Positions 48,485 to 59,879 are shown, counted from the first letter of the stretch. The stretch is 64,000 nt of DNA from Malania oleifera (GCF_029873635.1 NC_080428.1:66619101-66683100); one strand, 5' to 3'. Numbers and translations: made by a program. The notes: a model not told the origin generated them from the sequence alone.

Positions 48485-51400
48485 AAAACGATCTCCCAGC
48501 CTTCTCTCTTCGATTTTGGGCCGGTTTTGACCCGGTTTGACGATCCGAAACTACTACGAGGTTCATAGGATCGTTCTCTTCAAGGTTGTAGGATCTGATC
48601 GTTGGTTTAAGGGGCTTGGTAAACATTCCAAAATCAGGGTAAATGAGTTATTTTGGGATTTCCTTAACAAATATTGTTATTTGGAGCCTAGGAAGTAGTA
48701 AATAAGTATTTTTCTTAAGATTTAAGTAAATTGGAATTTATTTTAATTAAACTAGGATTTTTTAGATTCAGGGTCCAAGTGAGCGCTGCGGGTATCGATT
48801 CAAGGATCCTGCCAACGTAGTTTGAAGTCAGGTAAGGGGGAAATTTATATATTAAATTAGGTTTTTCATGAATTAAAAATAATTACATGTTATTTATGTA
48901 TATATGTTTTTTTTATGTGGGTTTAAAATGTCAGCCATGAAATTTATGTTTTTTGAGCTTAGGATTGTTTATATAGTTATGTATATGTGAAAGTAAACAA
49001 ATGAAAGTGAAAGAGATTTTCCGAAGAATTAAGTAAGAAATGAAATGTATTTTCAGTATATAAATGTTAATTATGGGTTGACTTATTTTGTAAGAAATGT
49101 ATATGAACTTTACTATTAAATTGCGTGACATGAGATTCTATGCAAATATATGCTAAATGTATGAGATGTAGGTTAAGCAAGTAAAAAATTATGAATAAAA
49201 TAGGATATGGACAATGTTGCTTGTGTATGTTAAATGCAACTATGTAAATGTAAGACAGCTGAAAGACAACCATGTTATCAGATTCTAGCGCATTTCTACG
49301 TGGACTAACTGTAGCAAATTCTAACGCATTTCTATGTGGACTAACAAATGATGGCTAAAGACCAGCTGTAGTACAAAGGAATGAAATGAAAATGTTATGC
49401 AATGAAATGACAATGGAATGAACATGAAATGAAATGACAAATGTGAATGATGTAAATGGGAAAGAGTCACTTAAAGTGAAATGAAATGCAATGTTTAAGT
49501 TATGAACATAAATAGATGTGTATGAATGAATAATGACAGAAAGGAAGAATGTACTATGTTATTAGAAGTAATTATGTATGTAGAACATGTTACTATTGGG
49601 CGAGGCAAACTCTCCTCTTAAGGGCTTGCTGAGAAAGGGGAGTGCTCTAGGAGCTTCAGATGTGGTAGTAGCTATATAACGTGCTAGGGTAGAGGGAATC
49701 TACTTGTATGGGCGGGTAGATTTCCCTATCCTTAAGGTCTTTGCCGTAAACTATGGTTGAATGCGTGAGTACGAGATCAAGTTAACACTTGAGGGTTTAC
49801 TGAGAAATGTAAGTGTCTTGGTATGCTTTAGTTGTGACCTTATGGTTACCTAAGTATTAAAGCAGAGAGGTGCTACTTGTATGGGCGGGTAATCACCCTT
49901 ATCCTTAAGTAATCTCGTGGGCTAAATTTCTGCATGTGTTTGATTAGGTTCAGAAAATGATTTCAGAGTTATGTTAATGATTTGCAAGTGTTATTAAAAT
50001 GATATTCATATACCTTATGTTGGCCACACCCTCTTTTAATATGTATGTTCCTTTCCTTACTGAGATGTGTCTCACCCGAATATGAATGTTTCTTATTTAG
50101 GACATCCTCGAGGTCGAGCTTAGGAGCTCGAGGGTATTTTAACATTTTTGAGGACTATATAAGAAAGGGTATATGTTAAGCATATTTTGGGGACGTATAT
50201 GTTTATGTTTTATGTCTTTATGTTTTAAGGATGTTGTGAGAGAATGGTTGTGAAAATATTGAAATGTGTTGGAGATGTACGTATCTATGGAAAATGCAGG
50301 TGATGGATAAATTTTATGGATTTCTAGATAGGATATAGCAAACTCAGGTATTATGGAATGTTGGTATTATAGAACTATGTTTATGGAGATTATGATTATG
50401 TTTTCTGCTGCGTATGTTATGAATTATGATTTATCAGGATATTATCAGGTATAACGCATCGGACCCAGGATTAAGGGTTCGGGGTGTTACATAGTACATG
50501 ATAATATATTGTTTAACGTAAATAATTAATAGCATTTTTATGAATTCTGTAATAACATAAATAATTACGGCCTTGCGCCGAATACATTCATAACTGCGGC
50601 CTTGCGTTGGGTATTAATCATGGCCTTGCATTGAACATATCATACATACTGATATGAATAAATATACTATTTATCATATATTCTAAAATCATAGTTTACT
50701 GTATTATCACATTATTCCTGAAAATAACTGAAACATGTTTTTTCTATAAAATTGGCTTAACATAATACAATATGCGTAAAATGATATTCATGCCACACAA
50801 TACTGAATAAAATCATGAATTTTGTTTTGAAATCACATTTCTTGACATTTCATACTTAAAAATATATATTCCTGTGTAACAACATTATTTTCCCAAATAT
50901 ACATTTTCACAAATATACTCATATATAATACATGTTTTTTGAAAATTAATCTGCTATTAAATAATAATGATTTTCATGAAAAATCACTGCTTTAGTTCAC
51001 TCCCTTACCTGATTACTGAAAAATCCCTATAGTGTCTAGTCCTACACCTGCAGGGTTCCCCGTTTAACATCTTGAAAATAATATCTCCCTGAACAAAACT
51101 TTAGTATTTCTTCAAGTACTACGTTTTCTACAACTGTGGGAAAGCAAAATACTAAATAAAAGGTCTTACCTTGAATTTGGGATGAAGTTCAAGTTAGCCC
51201 CACCAACGATCCAATCCAGCAGATTTGAAGAAAACTTCCCTATGAGTGTCTTGGTGGTCTTGGATCGTTGAACCGGTAAGAATCCAGTTCGAAATCTTAG
51301 AGAGAAGGGGGAAGGGACGAACAGGAGAGAGAGAGAGAGAGAGAGAGAGTGAGTGATTTTTCGTGAAATTTCCTGTAGAAAAATCGAGTTTGGGCTATTT

Positions 51401-53005
51401 ATACACTTGCATTCATCGACGAACTTCCTTCATGGCTTCGTCCATATAACTCGATTTTTCTACACTCGTCGACGAAGCCATAAAGGAAGTTCGTCGACGA
51501 ACGCTTATTCCTCGTCGACGAAATTTAGCGCTAAAAAATAGTCTCTCGGTATCTTCTCATCGACGAGACACGTGTCACCGTCGACAATCCCAATAAGCCA
51601 CTTTGTCGACGAGGACCTGCTGTGACCCCCTTTTACAATTTCCTTTTTCTCCCTCTTTATTATTTAATCATTATAATTTCTTTGGGTCTCTACACTTATA
51701 CAAGTAGATTCCCTCTACTATAGTGCTAATACGAGGGTACTCACCTTTCTCAATAAAGCCCCGGGTTATATATCCAGGTAAAGTCTCCGAGAATAGGGAA
51801 GGTCACCCGCCCATACAAATAACTTTTCTCTACTCTGGTATCAACAAATAATTATCAAAGTACTCGCATTCCTCAGCAAGCCCTCGGGTGGAGAATTTTA
51901 CTTTACCAAAAATACTTAAGTAATTAAAGTCACCCGCAACCAATAATAACCATTTCATAAAGTTCCACATGCACACACATATCACAATCATTCCATATAG
52001 GATATACACATTATCCATTCTCACCCATATAGGGTCCATATTCACACAGAATGTAACGTCCACACAGGACTGGTCCACACAAGACTGTCATACATACAAC
52101 ATACATGTCCACATAGGACTAGTCCACACAAGACTTCATTACATAGATTATAACACACACCACCCTGTTCATGGTAAATAGGTAAAACAAACTCCTCATA
52201 CCACTGCCAATGTTTTACCCCCCAATATAAACGTCCATATAACAACCTCCTCATACCACAACCAACGTTATATGACAGCTGTATCAGGTATGATATAACG
52301 ACCTCCTCATATCATTGTGAACGCTATATCGCAATTAACATGAACCATAACACAAATCAAAAGCAAATCCAACCACTCAAACACATCCACACATCTATCA
52401 CAATATACACAATCAAACAATATCCACAACCAAGGAATATTTCCAACCAAACAGAAATCATAGCCCAAACAGTATTCACAATCACAATAATTCATTATCC
52501 CACAATACTGGCAACCATTTAATTTTCAAAGCTATTTTCATGCCACACAATTTTTCCCAATATATAATATATTCAAAAATAGTATTTTCAATACTTGCAC
52601 GGTTCAGAAAATTATACCTGAATATGTAGAATTTATACCCAAAATTAGACGATTTAAAAATTAATAAAAATGTTGTTCTAAAATATTTCCCCTTACCCGC
52701 TCATTGGGATTCCTGCCTAAACTGAACAAAATGAGACCCTGTATTCCAAAAATCCCAACTTTCTCAAATCTCAGAAAAATACCCATTTAATACTTCTTAG
52801 GTTCCTTATATCTCAAAATAATAATAAAACCTTAAATTATCTCACTTACCCTGGTTTTGGGATGTTTCCCAAACTTCTCAAATCGAAATTTTGCTCCGCT
52901 TATGTTGTAGAGAATCTTCCTAGGAGTCTCGTGGTAGCTTCCGATCGTTGAATCGAGGAGAAACGGGGCCAAAAACCTAGAGAGAAGGTGAGAGGGCTAT
53001 TTTTC

Positions 53006-53046
<41 letters not shown>
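53006..53046. repeat. (GA)n microsatellite
   Basis: About 20 GA units in the 5' LTR of G, just downstream of its TATA on the minus strand. A similar tract lies at 51323-51349 in solo LTR F. Confidence 0.9.
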
Positions 53047-53049
<3 letters not shown>

Positions 53050-53381
53050 ACATGTAGAAAATCCTCACTGAAAATGAAAGGATTCGCTATTTATAGGCAA
53101 GGATTCGTCGACGAGACACGTGGACTCATCGATGAGTCCAAGCACACCGTTTGTCGACAAAAACAGAAACTCGCCGATGAATTTCAATATTATGAAAACC
53201 CCTCTTGGTAACTCCTCGTCGACGAGACATGTGCCCTCGTTGACGAGCTAAGGCAGAACGCTCGTTGATGAGACTAGTTAGTTCCTCGACGATTTCTTGC
53301 TGAAACCCTTTAAAATATTTTTTTCTCTTTCCTTTTCTCTTTTTTTATTATTTTTATTAATTATTTTTTCAGTTCGTTACA

Positions 53382-53995
53382 CAAGGAGTCACCAATTGAA
53401 CAAAAGACTAGTGGTACTCAACAGCAGGTGGAGGTTAAGATAATTTTGGGAAACCCAGTGAGAAATAAGACTGCACAAGGTAACTCTCCAGTTACGATGG
53501 GGAATAGTGTACAATAAGAGAAGATTTCAATTTGAGAATCTTCACAACTACAAGAATAAATTGTTTCTTAGAGGCCAAGACAAGAAATTCGAAAACCTAC
53601 TTAGTATACTGATATAGTGGCCTATGTACTTCTACTTGTGGATGATAATGTTCCTTACACTTTCAAAGAAGTAATAAGGAACTCTGAATCAGACAAGTGG
53701 AAAAGAGTGATGGATGAAGAAATGCAGTATCTTCATCAGAATCAGACTTGGGAGCTAGCCTAACTGCCAAAGGGTAAGAAAGCAATTGGTTGCAAATGAG
53801 TTTATATAAAAAAAGAAAGATTTCCAGATGAAAATAATGTTTGCTTCAAAGCTATATTGGTTGCTAAGGGCTACACACAAAAGGAAAGCATTGATTATAA
53901 TGAGGTATTTTCTCCGGTTGTTAAACATTCTTCCATTTGAATTTTGTTGGCTTTGGTAGCACAATTTGACCTGCATAATGCCACAAACTTGCTTT
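53382..53995 (+). pseudogene. Copia reverse transcriptase start, right part of the split element
   Basis: It resumes the copia pol after the G insertion. The N-terminal RT block is recognisable in broken frames: VIRNSESDKWKRVMDEEMQYL, NQTWELA (near 53690-53760), then [25 protein letters not shown] and ILLALVAQFDL (about 53860-53970). Homology stops abruptly near 53995 at an A-rich run. The rest of RT, RNase H and the 3' LTR are missing. Confidence 0.85.
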
Positions 53996-54177
53996 AATAG
54001 CTTAGAGACTTGCAAAAAAAAAAAAATGAAGAAGAAGAAAGATAAAATACTTTCTATGATATCTTTCTTAATAGCAAGTTCTATAAAATGTTTCACTATA
54101 AGCATAAGGATTTTGAGATTTGTTATAGAAATTTTTTTTTCTCTTATCTCTTCATTTGTGATACGGACATTGACATT

Positions 54178-54310
54178 GTGTTTGGGAGCATGGATTTCAA
54201 ACTATGGATTTTGGATTTGACTAGATTTGGATAAATTTTAATACAATTTTATATTACATCTTATACAAATTTAATACAAATTCAAATCGAATCCCTCTCC
54301 AAACATAGGA
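54178..54310. repeat. Possible small MITE-like element
   Basis: It begins TGTTTGGGAGCATGGATTT and ends with an imperfect inverted copy (ATCGAATCCCTCTCCAAACA). AT-rich between. No convincing target duplication. Confidence 0.3.
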
Positions 54311-55320
54311 TGAGTATTTGCTTTTCATATTCAGTCCAACCAAAATCAAGATCATTAAGAAAAACTTGGATGGAAGTTGTAACTTTATTCTTGGACCCCA
54401 TAAGATTCTAAAAGCAATAGATAACCTCACTTTTAATATCCTCAAAGTTGATCAAATATTTAATTCGAGATCTAGTCTTCTTGGCTTTGACAAAAAGTGT
54501 ATAACTTTTTATTATTATTCCAAATTGGAGTCATTAGCCATGACACACTAGATTTCTACTTCAGAAACTCTCAGATCCCACTCAAAGTGGGAGCTTTGTG
54601 CATTGGATACAGCCTTTTACTTCATATAGAACCTCCTCAAGTTCCCCTTTAGCTTTTTTCAATTTTTGATAGGCACTAAACATTAATGTACTTCAACCAA
54701 TCAACATTTACAACTATCAAAAGATTTTGAAAGTAATGTTGAAATCTAGTTTTGAGCCTTCAAGGGAAATGTTTGCTAGCTAGAGTTGAGCAGTGATGTG
54801 AATTTCAATTTGCTGAGTAGTGAGAACTCAATACATCTTCCTTTAGATAAGGCTCTTTATTGGGCTATGTACAAAGAGGCCAGAATAAGGAAAGTCATCA
54901 ATACAAGTCTATATTTGGAACTCTCTCAAATCTCCAATACCTAATTTGTTGGAGCCAATAATAGTGTTGCTACTTCCTGTGGAGTCCCTAATAGTGTGAA
55001 AATCACCAAGAAGAAGCCAAAGGGAGTGATTGAGCTCTACAAAAATAGTGTAGAAGATAATTCCAAAAGTTCCCTTCAATCTTGAATATTATTTGAGGTA
55101 TATATGAAAGAGATCCAAAATGTAGAGAAATTTTGAATTGAGGTACTGAGAGAAGTATATTGAAAGGAACTTCGCAATATCAATGATATTATAGAAAGTA
55201 GAGAAATAGTAAATACAAATTTTTCCTTAAAGATGGAATGTCGATGTCTATAAATTTGTTGAGAAATAGCTTCAAAAGCATCTGTCGTCACTTTAGGGGA
55301 TTACTCATTTTATATATTTT
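54310..55320 (-). mobile_element. LINE remnant (endonuclease end and pre-RT linker)
   Basis: On the minus strand, 55050-54950 reads NHSLWLLLGDFHTIRDSTG, the GDF motif of the AP endonuclease of plant LINEs. Further along come FSAYQKLKKAKGELEEV (near 54660-54610) and VKAKKTRSRIKYLI followed by a broken NLMGSK (54500-54380), the linker leading to the RT. Many stops; no RT catalytic block. It may have interrupted or flanked the truncated copia element. Confidence 0.65.
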
Positions 55321-57277
55321 TTTTGTTTTTGTATGATAAAAAAAAAAAATTATGATAAACGGGTTTTCTATTTCTAGTTATGTTTTCAATTTTTTTAAAA
55401 AAAAATAAAATGAATTTTTTTATGATTTCCAGTTACTTGTTTGGGGTCATAGTATTTTAATATCCATAATTTAATTTTTACAAATCAAATCATTCATTTT
55501 AGACACTTTTTAATTAAAATAAAATGACCATGTCAACTTAAATATAATTACAATAAAAATATTCACAAAATTTATAAAAAATTGAAGAAAAATAATAAGT
55601 CATTTAGATTTATTTTACTATTTTTCAATTATTATACCCATCGCGGTCCATCCCTTCCCCAAACCCCGTATACACAGAAACTTTGTGCACCACTTTGCTC
55701 TTTTTTATTAATGAGATTTTTCTCTAAAAAGTGAGTCTTGAAATCTAATAATTAACATAATTATAATTATTTTTATTTCTATTAAATATTTCAAATTTGT
55801 AGCTCTTTTTTTTAACTCTCTTAATCATACTGTTTAAATTGTCATTTGTTTCAAGGACAAAAATAAGTATTTTTTCATTCAAATTTTTAATTTGCTTTAA
55901 TTTTAAAAATATTAATCAAATAAATTGATGGTTCTCAATTTTTAATCATGAATTCTGTAATTTTTAACACTAACATCAAGTGAAACCTCAACTTCACAAA
56001 TTCTCATGTTAAGATTCATTGCAGGAGCAAGCCTTGCAACTTCCTTTCGCTTAAAGGGACATATAACCCTCTAATATTCTATTCTGCAATTTTTGAGATA
56101 ATCTTGAAGAAACATTCACATTGATGTTTGGATCAAGCTTAGCTTGATTTATGTGTGTTGTACTAATAATATTAATGTTGCACATAATAACATCATTAAA
56201 GAACTACTGTTATTGGCAATATTATTATCAATTTTTTTTTTATTATACATGTGATGAGGTTACTGTGCTAAAGTCATTTTATATTATTTTTTCCCACTTC
56301 AGTGTACCATTTTACTAGCAAGGAGCCAACTTCACCATACTGATTTTAGCTAAATAATTGTAACACTGCATAAATTTTCTTACAGATTATAATAAACTTA
56401 CTGCAAATGAGAGGGCATAAGAAATGAAGTTATTATACATGCATAAAAATGTTTTTTTATAAAAAAAAACAAAACTCGAAACACAACATAGTATTTCTGA
56501 TGGTAAAAATCTTCAATACAATTCTTCTGCTGTTGCCTCAGCTTGATTGACACAACCAAAAAGTGAAGGAAATGAACCGACAGTCTGGGTTAGCACCTGA
56601 TAATATTCATGAAACAAACCTCATCAAGAATGTACATGAGATCGAAAGAAGTATTTAGGTAGAAAACTTACTCTAGCTTTCAATATTCTTTTTTGAATAA
56701 AAGGATGAGTTTATGTCAGAAGAAACCCAGATTGCTAGGCAATAACATTCATCATCATAGCAGATACCTTCAAACATAGTGCCAAGGTTGTCTTCATGTT
56801 TTTCTTCACCTCAATGTTTAAGAATGATAATATTTTCATTCATTCTGCAACCCATGAATGGATCAATAATCCATGCGGCCTTAGCTTCCTACTTGTTCTG
56901 CATCTGGTGACAACTGCTTCCTCTCCAACAAGCACCATGGCTACACATCCAACAAGCATCATAAGTATGATACAGGTTGTTTTGTATTATTTCCATGTTT
57001 TTCAATATCTTGTTGGACTTGAAAAATAGTTAGAGGAGTGTTTTGAAATACGGTTACATCAGTCCAGGTTTATGGAATACCTTCATGTTAAAGTTTTAGC
57101 ATTACATCTCCGCACACACCTAATTCGCTCAGATGGAGACCACTTATTCTACCTCCCCAATATATCTTACAGCTTGAGGATATTAATAGTTAGTTTCTTA
57201 GAAAGCCATTTTTGAGTGTGTGACCATATGACAATATACTAAAACAAAATGCTCTATATTTACAAATAACGTGTGTT
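55321..57277. other. Intergenic, AT-rich; no gene recognised
   Basis: Very A/T-rich to about 56500, then more balanced sequence (56500-57000). A 77-codon open frame at 56796-57029 has no recognisable domain, and neither strand gives a supported exon chain. Confidence 0.55.
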
Positions 57278-57319
57278 ATTGAATCTCTTTATAATCTTGA
57301 GCTAAGTTAGTTAAGACTA

Positions 57320-57544
57320 GCTATGATAAGAGCAGCACCAGAACTAGTTTCTCTAGCAGGAGAAGAAGAAGATCTAGTGCAGAATGCAGAAACTGAAATT
57401 CCTTCAGAAAGTAGGGATTGTCAGGAATGGAGGATGCCTCGAGCCAGTTGGGCCGAAGAATACCAGACCTCATGGATACCTTACAAAGAGACAATAAAGG
57501 TAATCGAGAAAGAGGTACTAAGGGATCAATTCCAACCTGGATGA
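57320..57544 (+). pseudogene. Caulimovirid movement protein 5' fragment, copy 1
   Basis: About 65 codons of the movement-protein N-terminus, ending at the block junction near 57517, after which the frame reads antisense viral sequence. Near-identical to the minus-strand copy (57848-57651) and overlapping the start of the third copy (59885). It forms the left arm of an inverted repeat. Confidence 0.8.
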
Positions 57545-57848
57545 TTCCATAGTGAACATATCTTGCCTTTTTATCCATTGCTCTCTGGACCTCTTGTGTG
57601 GTTAGATATGGAACTATAAATGTTCCTGCATCCGTACTGAATACTTCCGCTGTTACCTCTTTTTCGATTACCTTTACTGTCTCTTTGTAAGGTATCCATG
57701 AGGTCTGGTATGCTTTGGCCCAACTGGCTTGAGGCATCCTCCATTCCTGACAATCCCTACTTTCTGAAGGAATTTCAGTTTCTGCATTTTGCACTAGATC
57801 TTCTTCTTCTCCTGCTAGAGAAACTAGTTCTAGTGCTGCTCTTATCAT
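57521..57848 (-). pseudogene. Caulimovirid movement protein 5' fragment, copy 2
   Basis: The minus-strand copy extends from the N-terminus into the first conserved core of the 30K-type movement protein (motif YVHYGIIQVG near 57565-57535). At about 57520 it joins the left arm and reads antisense. It follows the capsid region on the same strand after roughly 60 bases, so the virus order here is capsid then movement protein. Confidence 0.8.
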
Positions 57849-57911
57849 AGCTAGTCTTAACTGACTTAGCTTAAGATTATAAAGAGATTCATCTTCTGAA
57901 TCTTCATTTTC

Positions 57912-58330
57912 TTATCCTGATTCAGAATATTCTGAGAAAATAGAATAAACACTCTCATCATCTGAGTCTATTTCCTCACCCCAAATCGGTTCATAAAGCA
58001 GTTCTGAAGTGTTCTCCATCAAGATACTTTCGAGGCTACCCTTCCTTTTTTCTGCTTCTGGACAATGATTAGCCTTATGGCCCTTCTTGCCACAAAACCA
58101 ACAACAGTCACAATTTTCCAAGGATTTTCCTTGTGGACATTTGGGATATCGTCCATATTTCCTTTTGAACGATTCCTTGACATCTTCTCTTACCCTACTG
58201 GGTCTAAGATATCTTTTTTCCTGGGTATTTCTACCCCTTTTTAGAGCTCTTTCTTTTCCCAAATTTCTTCCAAGTCTTTCCTTTGACTTTGGATACTTTA
58301 GTCTTTTTCTTATGGCAAACTCCATCTACA
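57912..58330 (-). pseudogene. Caulimovirid capsid protein C-terminal part with zinc knuckle
   Basis: A Lys/Arg-rich stretch is followed by a zinc knuckle of the form C-x2-C-x4-H-x4-C (CWFCGKKGHKANHC, about 58103-58062), a hallmark of caulimovirid capsid proteins. An acidic, Ser-rich tail follows. A stop at the end and a frame shift near 58325 separate it from the upstream capsid piece. The knuckle itself is intact. Confidence 0.85.
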
Positions 58331-58639
58331 CAACTAGTTTTTACTCGTTCTGAGTATTTAGTTGGTTTCTGGTTACATCCATATCTTCCTGCTACCCCAC
58401 TTATCTTGGGACAACAGTCTGAATTCATAAGGCATGTTCCTTACATCCTGAAACATATGCCTCTGTATATAATAAAGTCTTATCATTTGCCTTACTATTT
58501 CTGCTCTGACTCCGAGAGTATATGATACTTCTGTATCTCTCTCTAGTCTCTACTTAACGGCTTGTTTTACCACTTCTGGCCAACTACCGGGTAATTTATT
58601 GATAAAGACTTCCTTTGCATACGCTTGATCTTGTGGTTC

Positions 58640-59215
58640 GAGCTTGTAATACCATTATTGATATTCACAAAGAAACTCCTCAAAGTAACACATGTCACAG
58701 ATCTGAATCTTTGTGAGAGCCATCCTGGCCTTCTCAACTAGCTTGTCCCCTTCATCAACTAGCGAATATCCTACAAACTCCTGTTTGAGGAAATCAGCTA
58801 TGATAGCAATTACTTCATTTGGAGTTTTGATGGTGTTAATAATGATGGTACTCACATCTGAGTTCCTTTGAAGTATCTCCCAAAAATCTCCAGCATTTCC
58901 TCTTAGTGTGACTACTGCAAATTTATATGCTTGCTCCACTGAACAAGATTCTATTCCTCTGGTAAGGATATGATATCTAATATACATAGCACAATCATCA
59001 ATCACAACTGCGGGATCCTTCTCGCAATTAAGCCTAAGGATGGTTCTGTTCTGGGATACTCCCTCTGCAACACTTTTCCTTGGTCTGAATTCCTCCTGAA
59101 TTCTTCCTGGATAATTTAAAACAGACTCTTGCTGTTTTACCGTGATTTGGAGCATTTCCTTGAAAGATAACTTCTTTCGCTCCCATGGATGTGGTTCCAT
59201 TCTTAGGGGCTGCCA
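58640..59215 (-). pseudogene. Caulimovirid capsid protein core region
   Basis: A 181-codon open segment (59200-58655), then a stop. Its position between the N-terminal coiled-coil region and the zinc knuckle, and features such as YKFAVVTLRGNAGDFW (a capsid-like helical region), support capsid core. The interval to the zinc knuckle (58640-58330) continues in other frames with stops. The function is inferred mainly from gene order. Confidence 0.7.
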
Positions 59216-59399
59216 TACTGGCTTAGCATCCCAAGATGAAACTTCTGGAAAACTTACCGGTACCGTTTCCCAAAAACTTGATGGTTCTGCTCTTGCAATT
59301 CCACCTCTTACTGAACCCTTACTGGTTCTTGCAAGGATTCTTTCGGCACTGGCTAGTTTCTTAGCCTTGAGGTCTTCTACCTCATTAAGCCTTTTATTG

Positions 59400-59879
59400 A
59401 TTCTCTTCTAAATCTCTGAGACTTCATTTTCTGTCCATTTTTCACGATGTAAAAGTTTATCCAACTCATCCTGAGCATTCTGGATATCTTTTGTTATGTC
59501 TGACAAAACTTTTGTCTCATCAATGTCTCTGAGAGCACTCTGAACCTCCTGTTCCTGTGCATCTTCATAGTCTTTAGTAGTATATCTTCCTGATATGCTA
59601 CTTTTAACTTGAGACATTTGAGGGTTTTCTCCCCTACTGAGAGATTGTATTTTGTGCTCATAACTTTTCATTATTTCTCTAATTTTATTTGTGATGGACT
59701 GACAATCCTTCATTTTTGAAGATGAATGACATTTTGGCCGTCTGATTCAGATCCTAAAGTTCTGTGGAGTTGTTCTAACTGCCACTCACACTGCCTAATT
59801 CTAGATTGATAAAGACTAATTTGTCTTTCAATCTCTATTAGTTGTGATTCTAGACCTTTTTTAACTCTTTTTAGATCTG
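59400..59879 (-). pseudogene. Caulimovirid N-terminal coiled-coil region
   Basis: On the minus strand a region rich in Glu, Lys, Gln and Leu, including an open segment 59713-59408, with heptad-like spacing suggesting coiled coil. It precedes the capsid region and ends at the block junction near 59880. Frame shifts near 59715 and 59408. Confidence 0.6.

Larger units (their letters stand above)
42014..50491 (+). mobile_element. Element I: gag-only Ty3-type retroelement (TR-GAG)
   Basis: Both ends are visible: perfect target duplication TAGTA (42009-42013, 50492-50496), 5' LTR 42014-44347, primer site at 44351, gag, polypurine tract before 45868, and a 3' LTR split by solo LTR D. The internal region is only about 1.5 kb (44348-45867) and codes for gag alone. 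It sits inside solo LTR F. Without pol it would depend on enzymes from an autonomous relative. Confidence 0.92.
45868..50491 (+). repeat. 3' LTR of element I, split by solo LTR D
   Basis: The first six bases (TGTAAT, 45868-45873) are separated from the rest (48107-50491) by solo LTR D and its duplication. The sequence matches the 5' LTR closely throughout. It differs by an expanded (CT)n tract (48443-48481) and a roughly 37-bp tandem duplication near 49282-49345. It ends GGGGTGTTACA. Confidence 0.9.
41122..51694 (-). repeat. Solo LTR F, split by element I
   Basis: The segments are 41122-42013 and 50497-51694 (about 2.1 kb). On the minus strand it starts TGTAGAGACCC (51694) and ends GGTTGTTACA. 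Flanks CTCAT/CTTAT are a 5-bp duplication with one change, and rejoining the flanks restores continuity with the sister LTR. Palindromes 51610-51420, TATA near 51400, donor GT at 51169, GGCGCAAGG repeats 50640-50560, GC-rich module 41795-41730, acceptor AG at 41478, second donor GT at 41411. Confidence 0.88.
28298..53381 (-). mobile_element. Element G: gag-only Ty3-type retroelement with nested insertions
   Basis: A minus-strand element inserted in the copia pol with the perfect target duplication CAAGG (28293-28297, 53382-53386). 5' LTR on the right (40592-53381), gag (40190-37236), polypurine tract (36979-36993), 3' LTR on the left (28298-36978). With nested copies removed the LTRs are about 2.1-2.2 kb. 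The internal region codes only for gag and stops before a protease, as in terminal-repeat retrotransposons with gag (TR-GAG). It holds solo LTRs A, B, C, E and F, and, inside F, element I. Confidence 0.88.
40592..53381 (-). repeat. 5' LTR of element G, split by F (and I, D)
   Basis: The LTR segments are 40592-41121 and 51700-53381, aligning with the left LTR. On the minus strand it starts TGTAACGAACTG and ends GGGGCATTACA. TCGTCGACGA copies at 53100-53290, donor GT at 52849, acceptor AG at 40872. It contains an internal primer-site-like motif (40649-40659). Confidence 0.85.
57278..57886. repeat. Inverted repeat within the viral insertion
   Basis: The arms 57278-57517 and about 57645-57886 are reverse complements with few differences. 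They share GAATCTCTTTATAATCTT at the outer ends. The spacer of about 130 bp is more movement-protein sequence. Confidence 0.9.

Noticed and set aside
54178-54310. A firm MITE call
   Set aside because: Terminal repeats are imperfect and no target duplication is convincing; kept only as a low-confidence repeat.
56796-57029. Small plus-strand protein of 77 codons
   Set aside because: No recognisable domain, promoter or splice context; chance open frame cannot be excluded.
57323-57848. Movement-protein ORFs on both strands as two separate functional genes
   Set aside because: They are arms of an inverted repeat, each truncated at the block junction.
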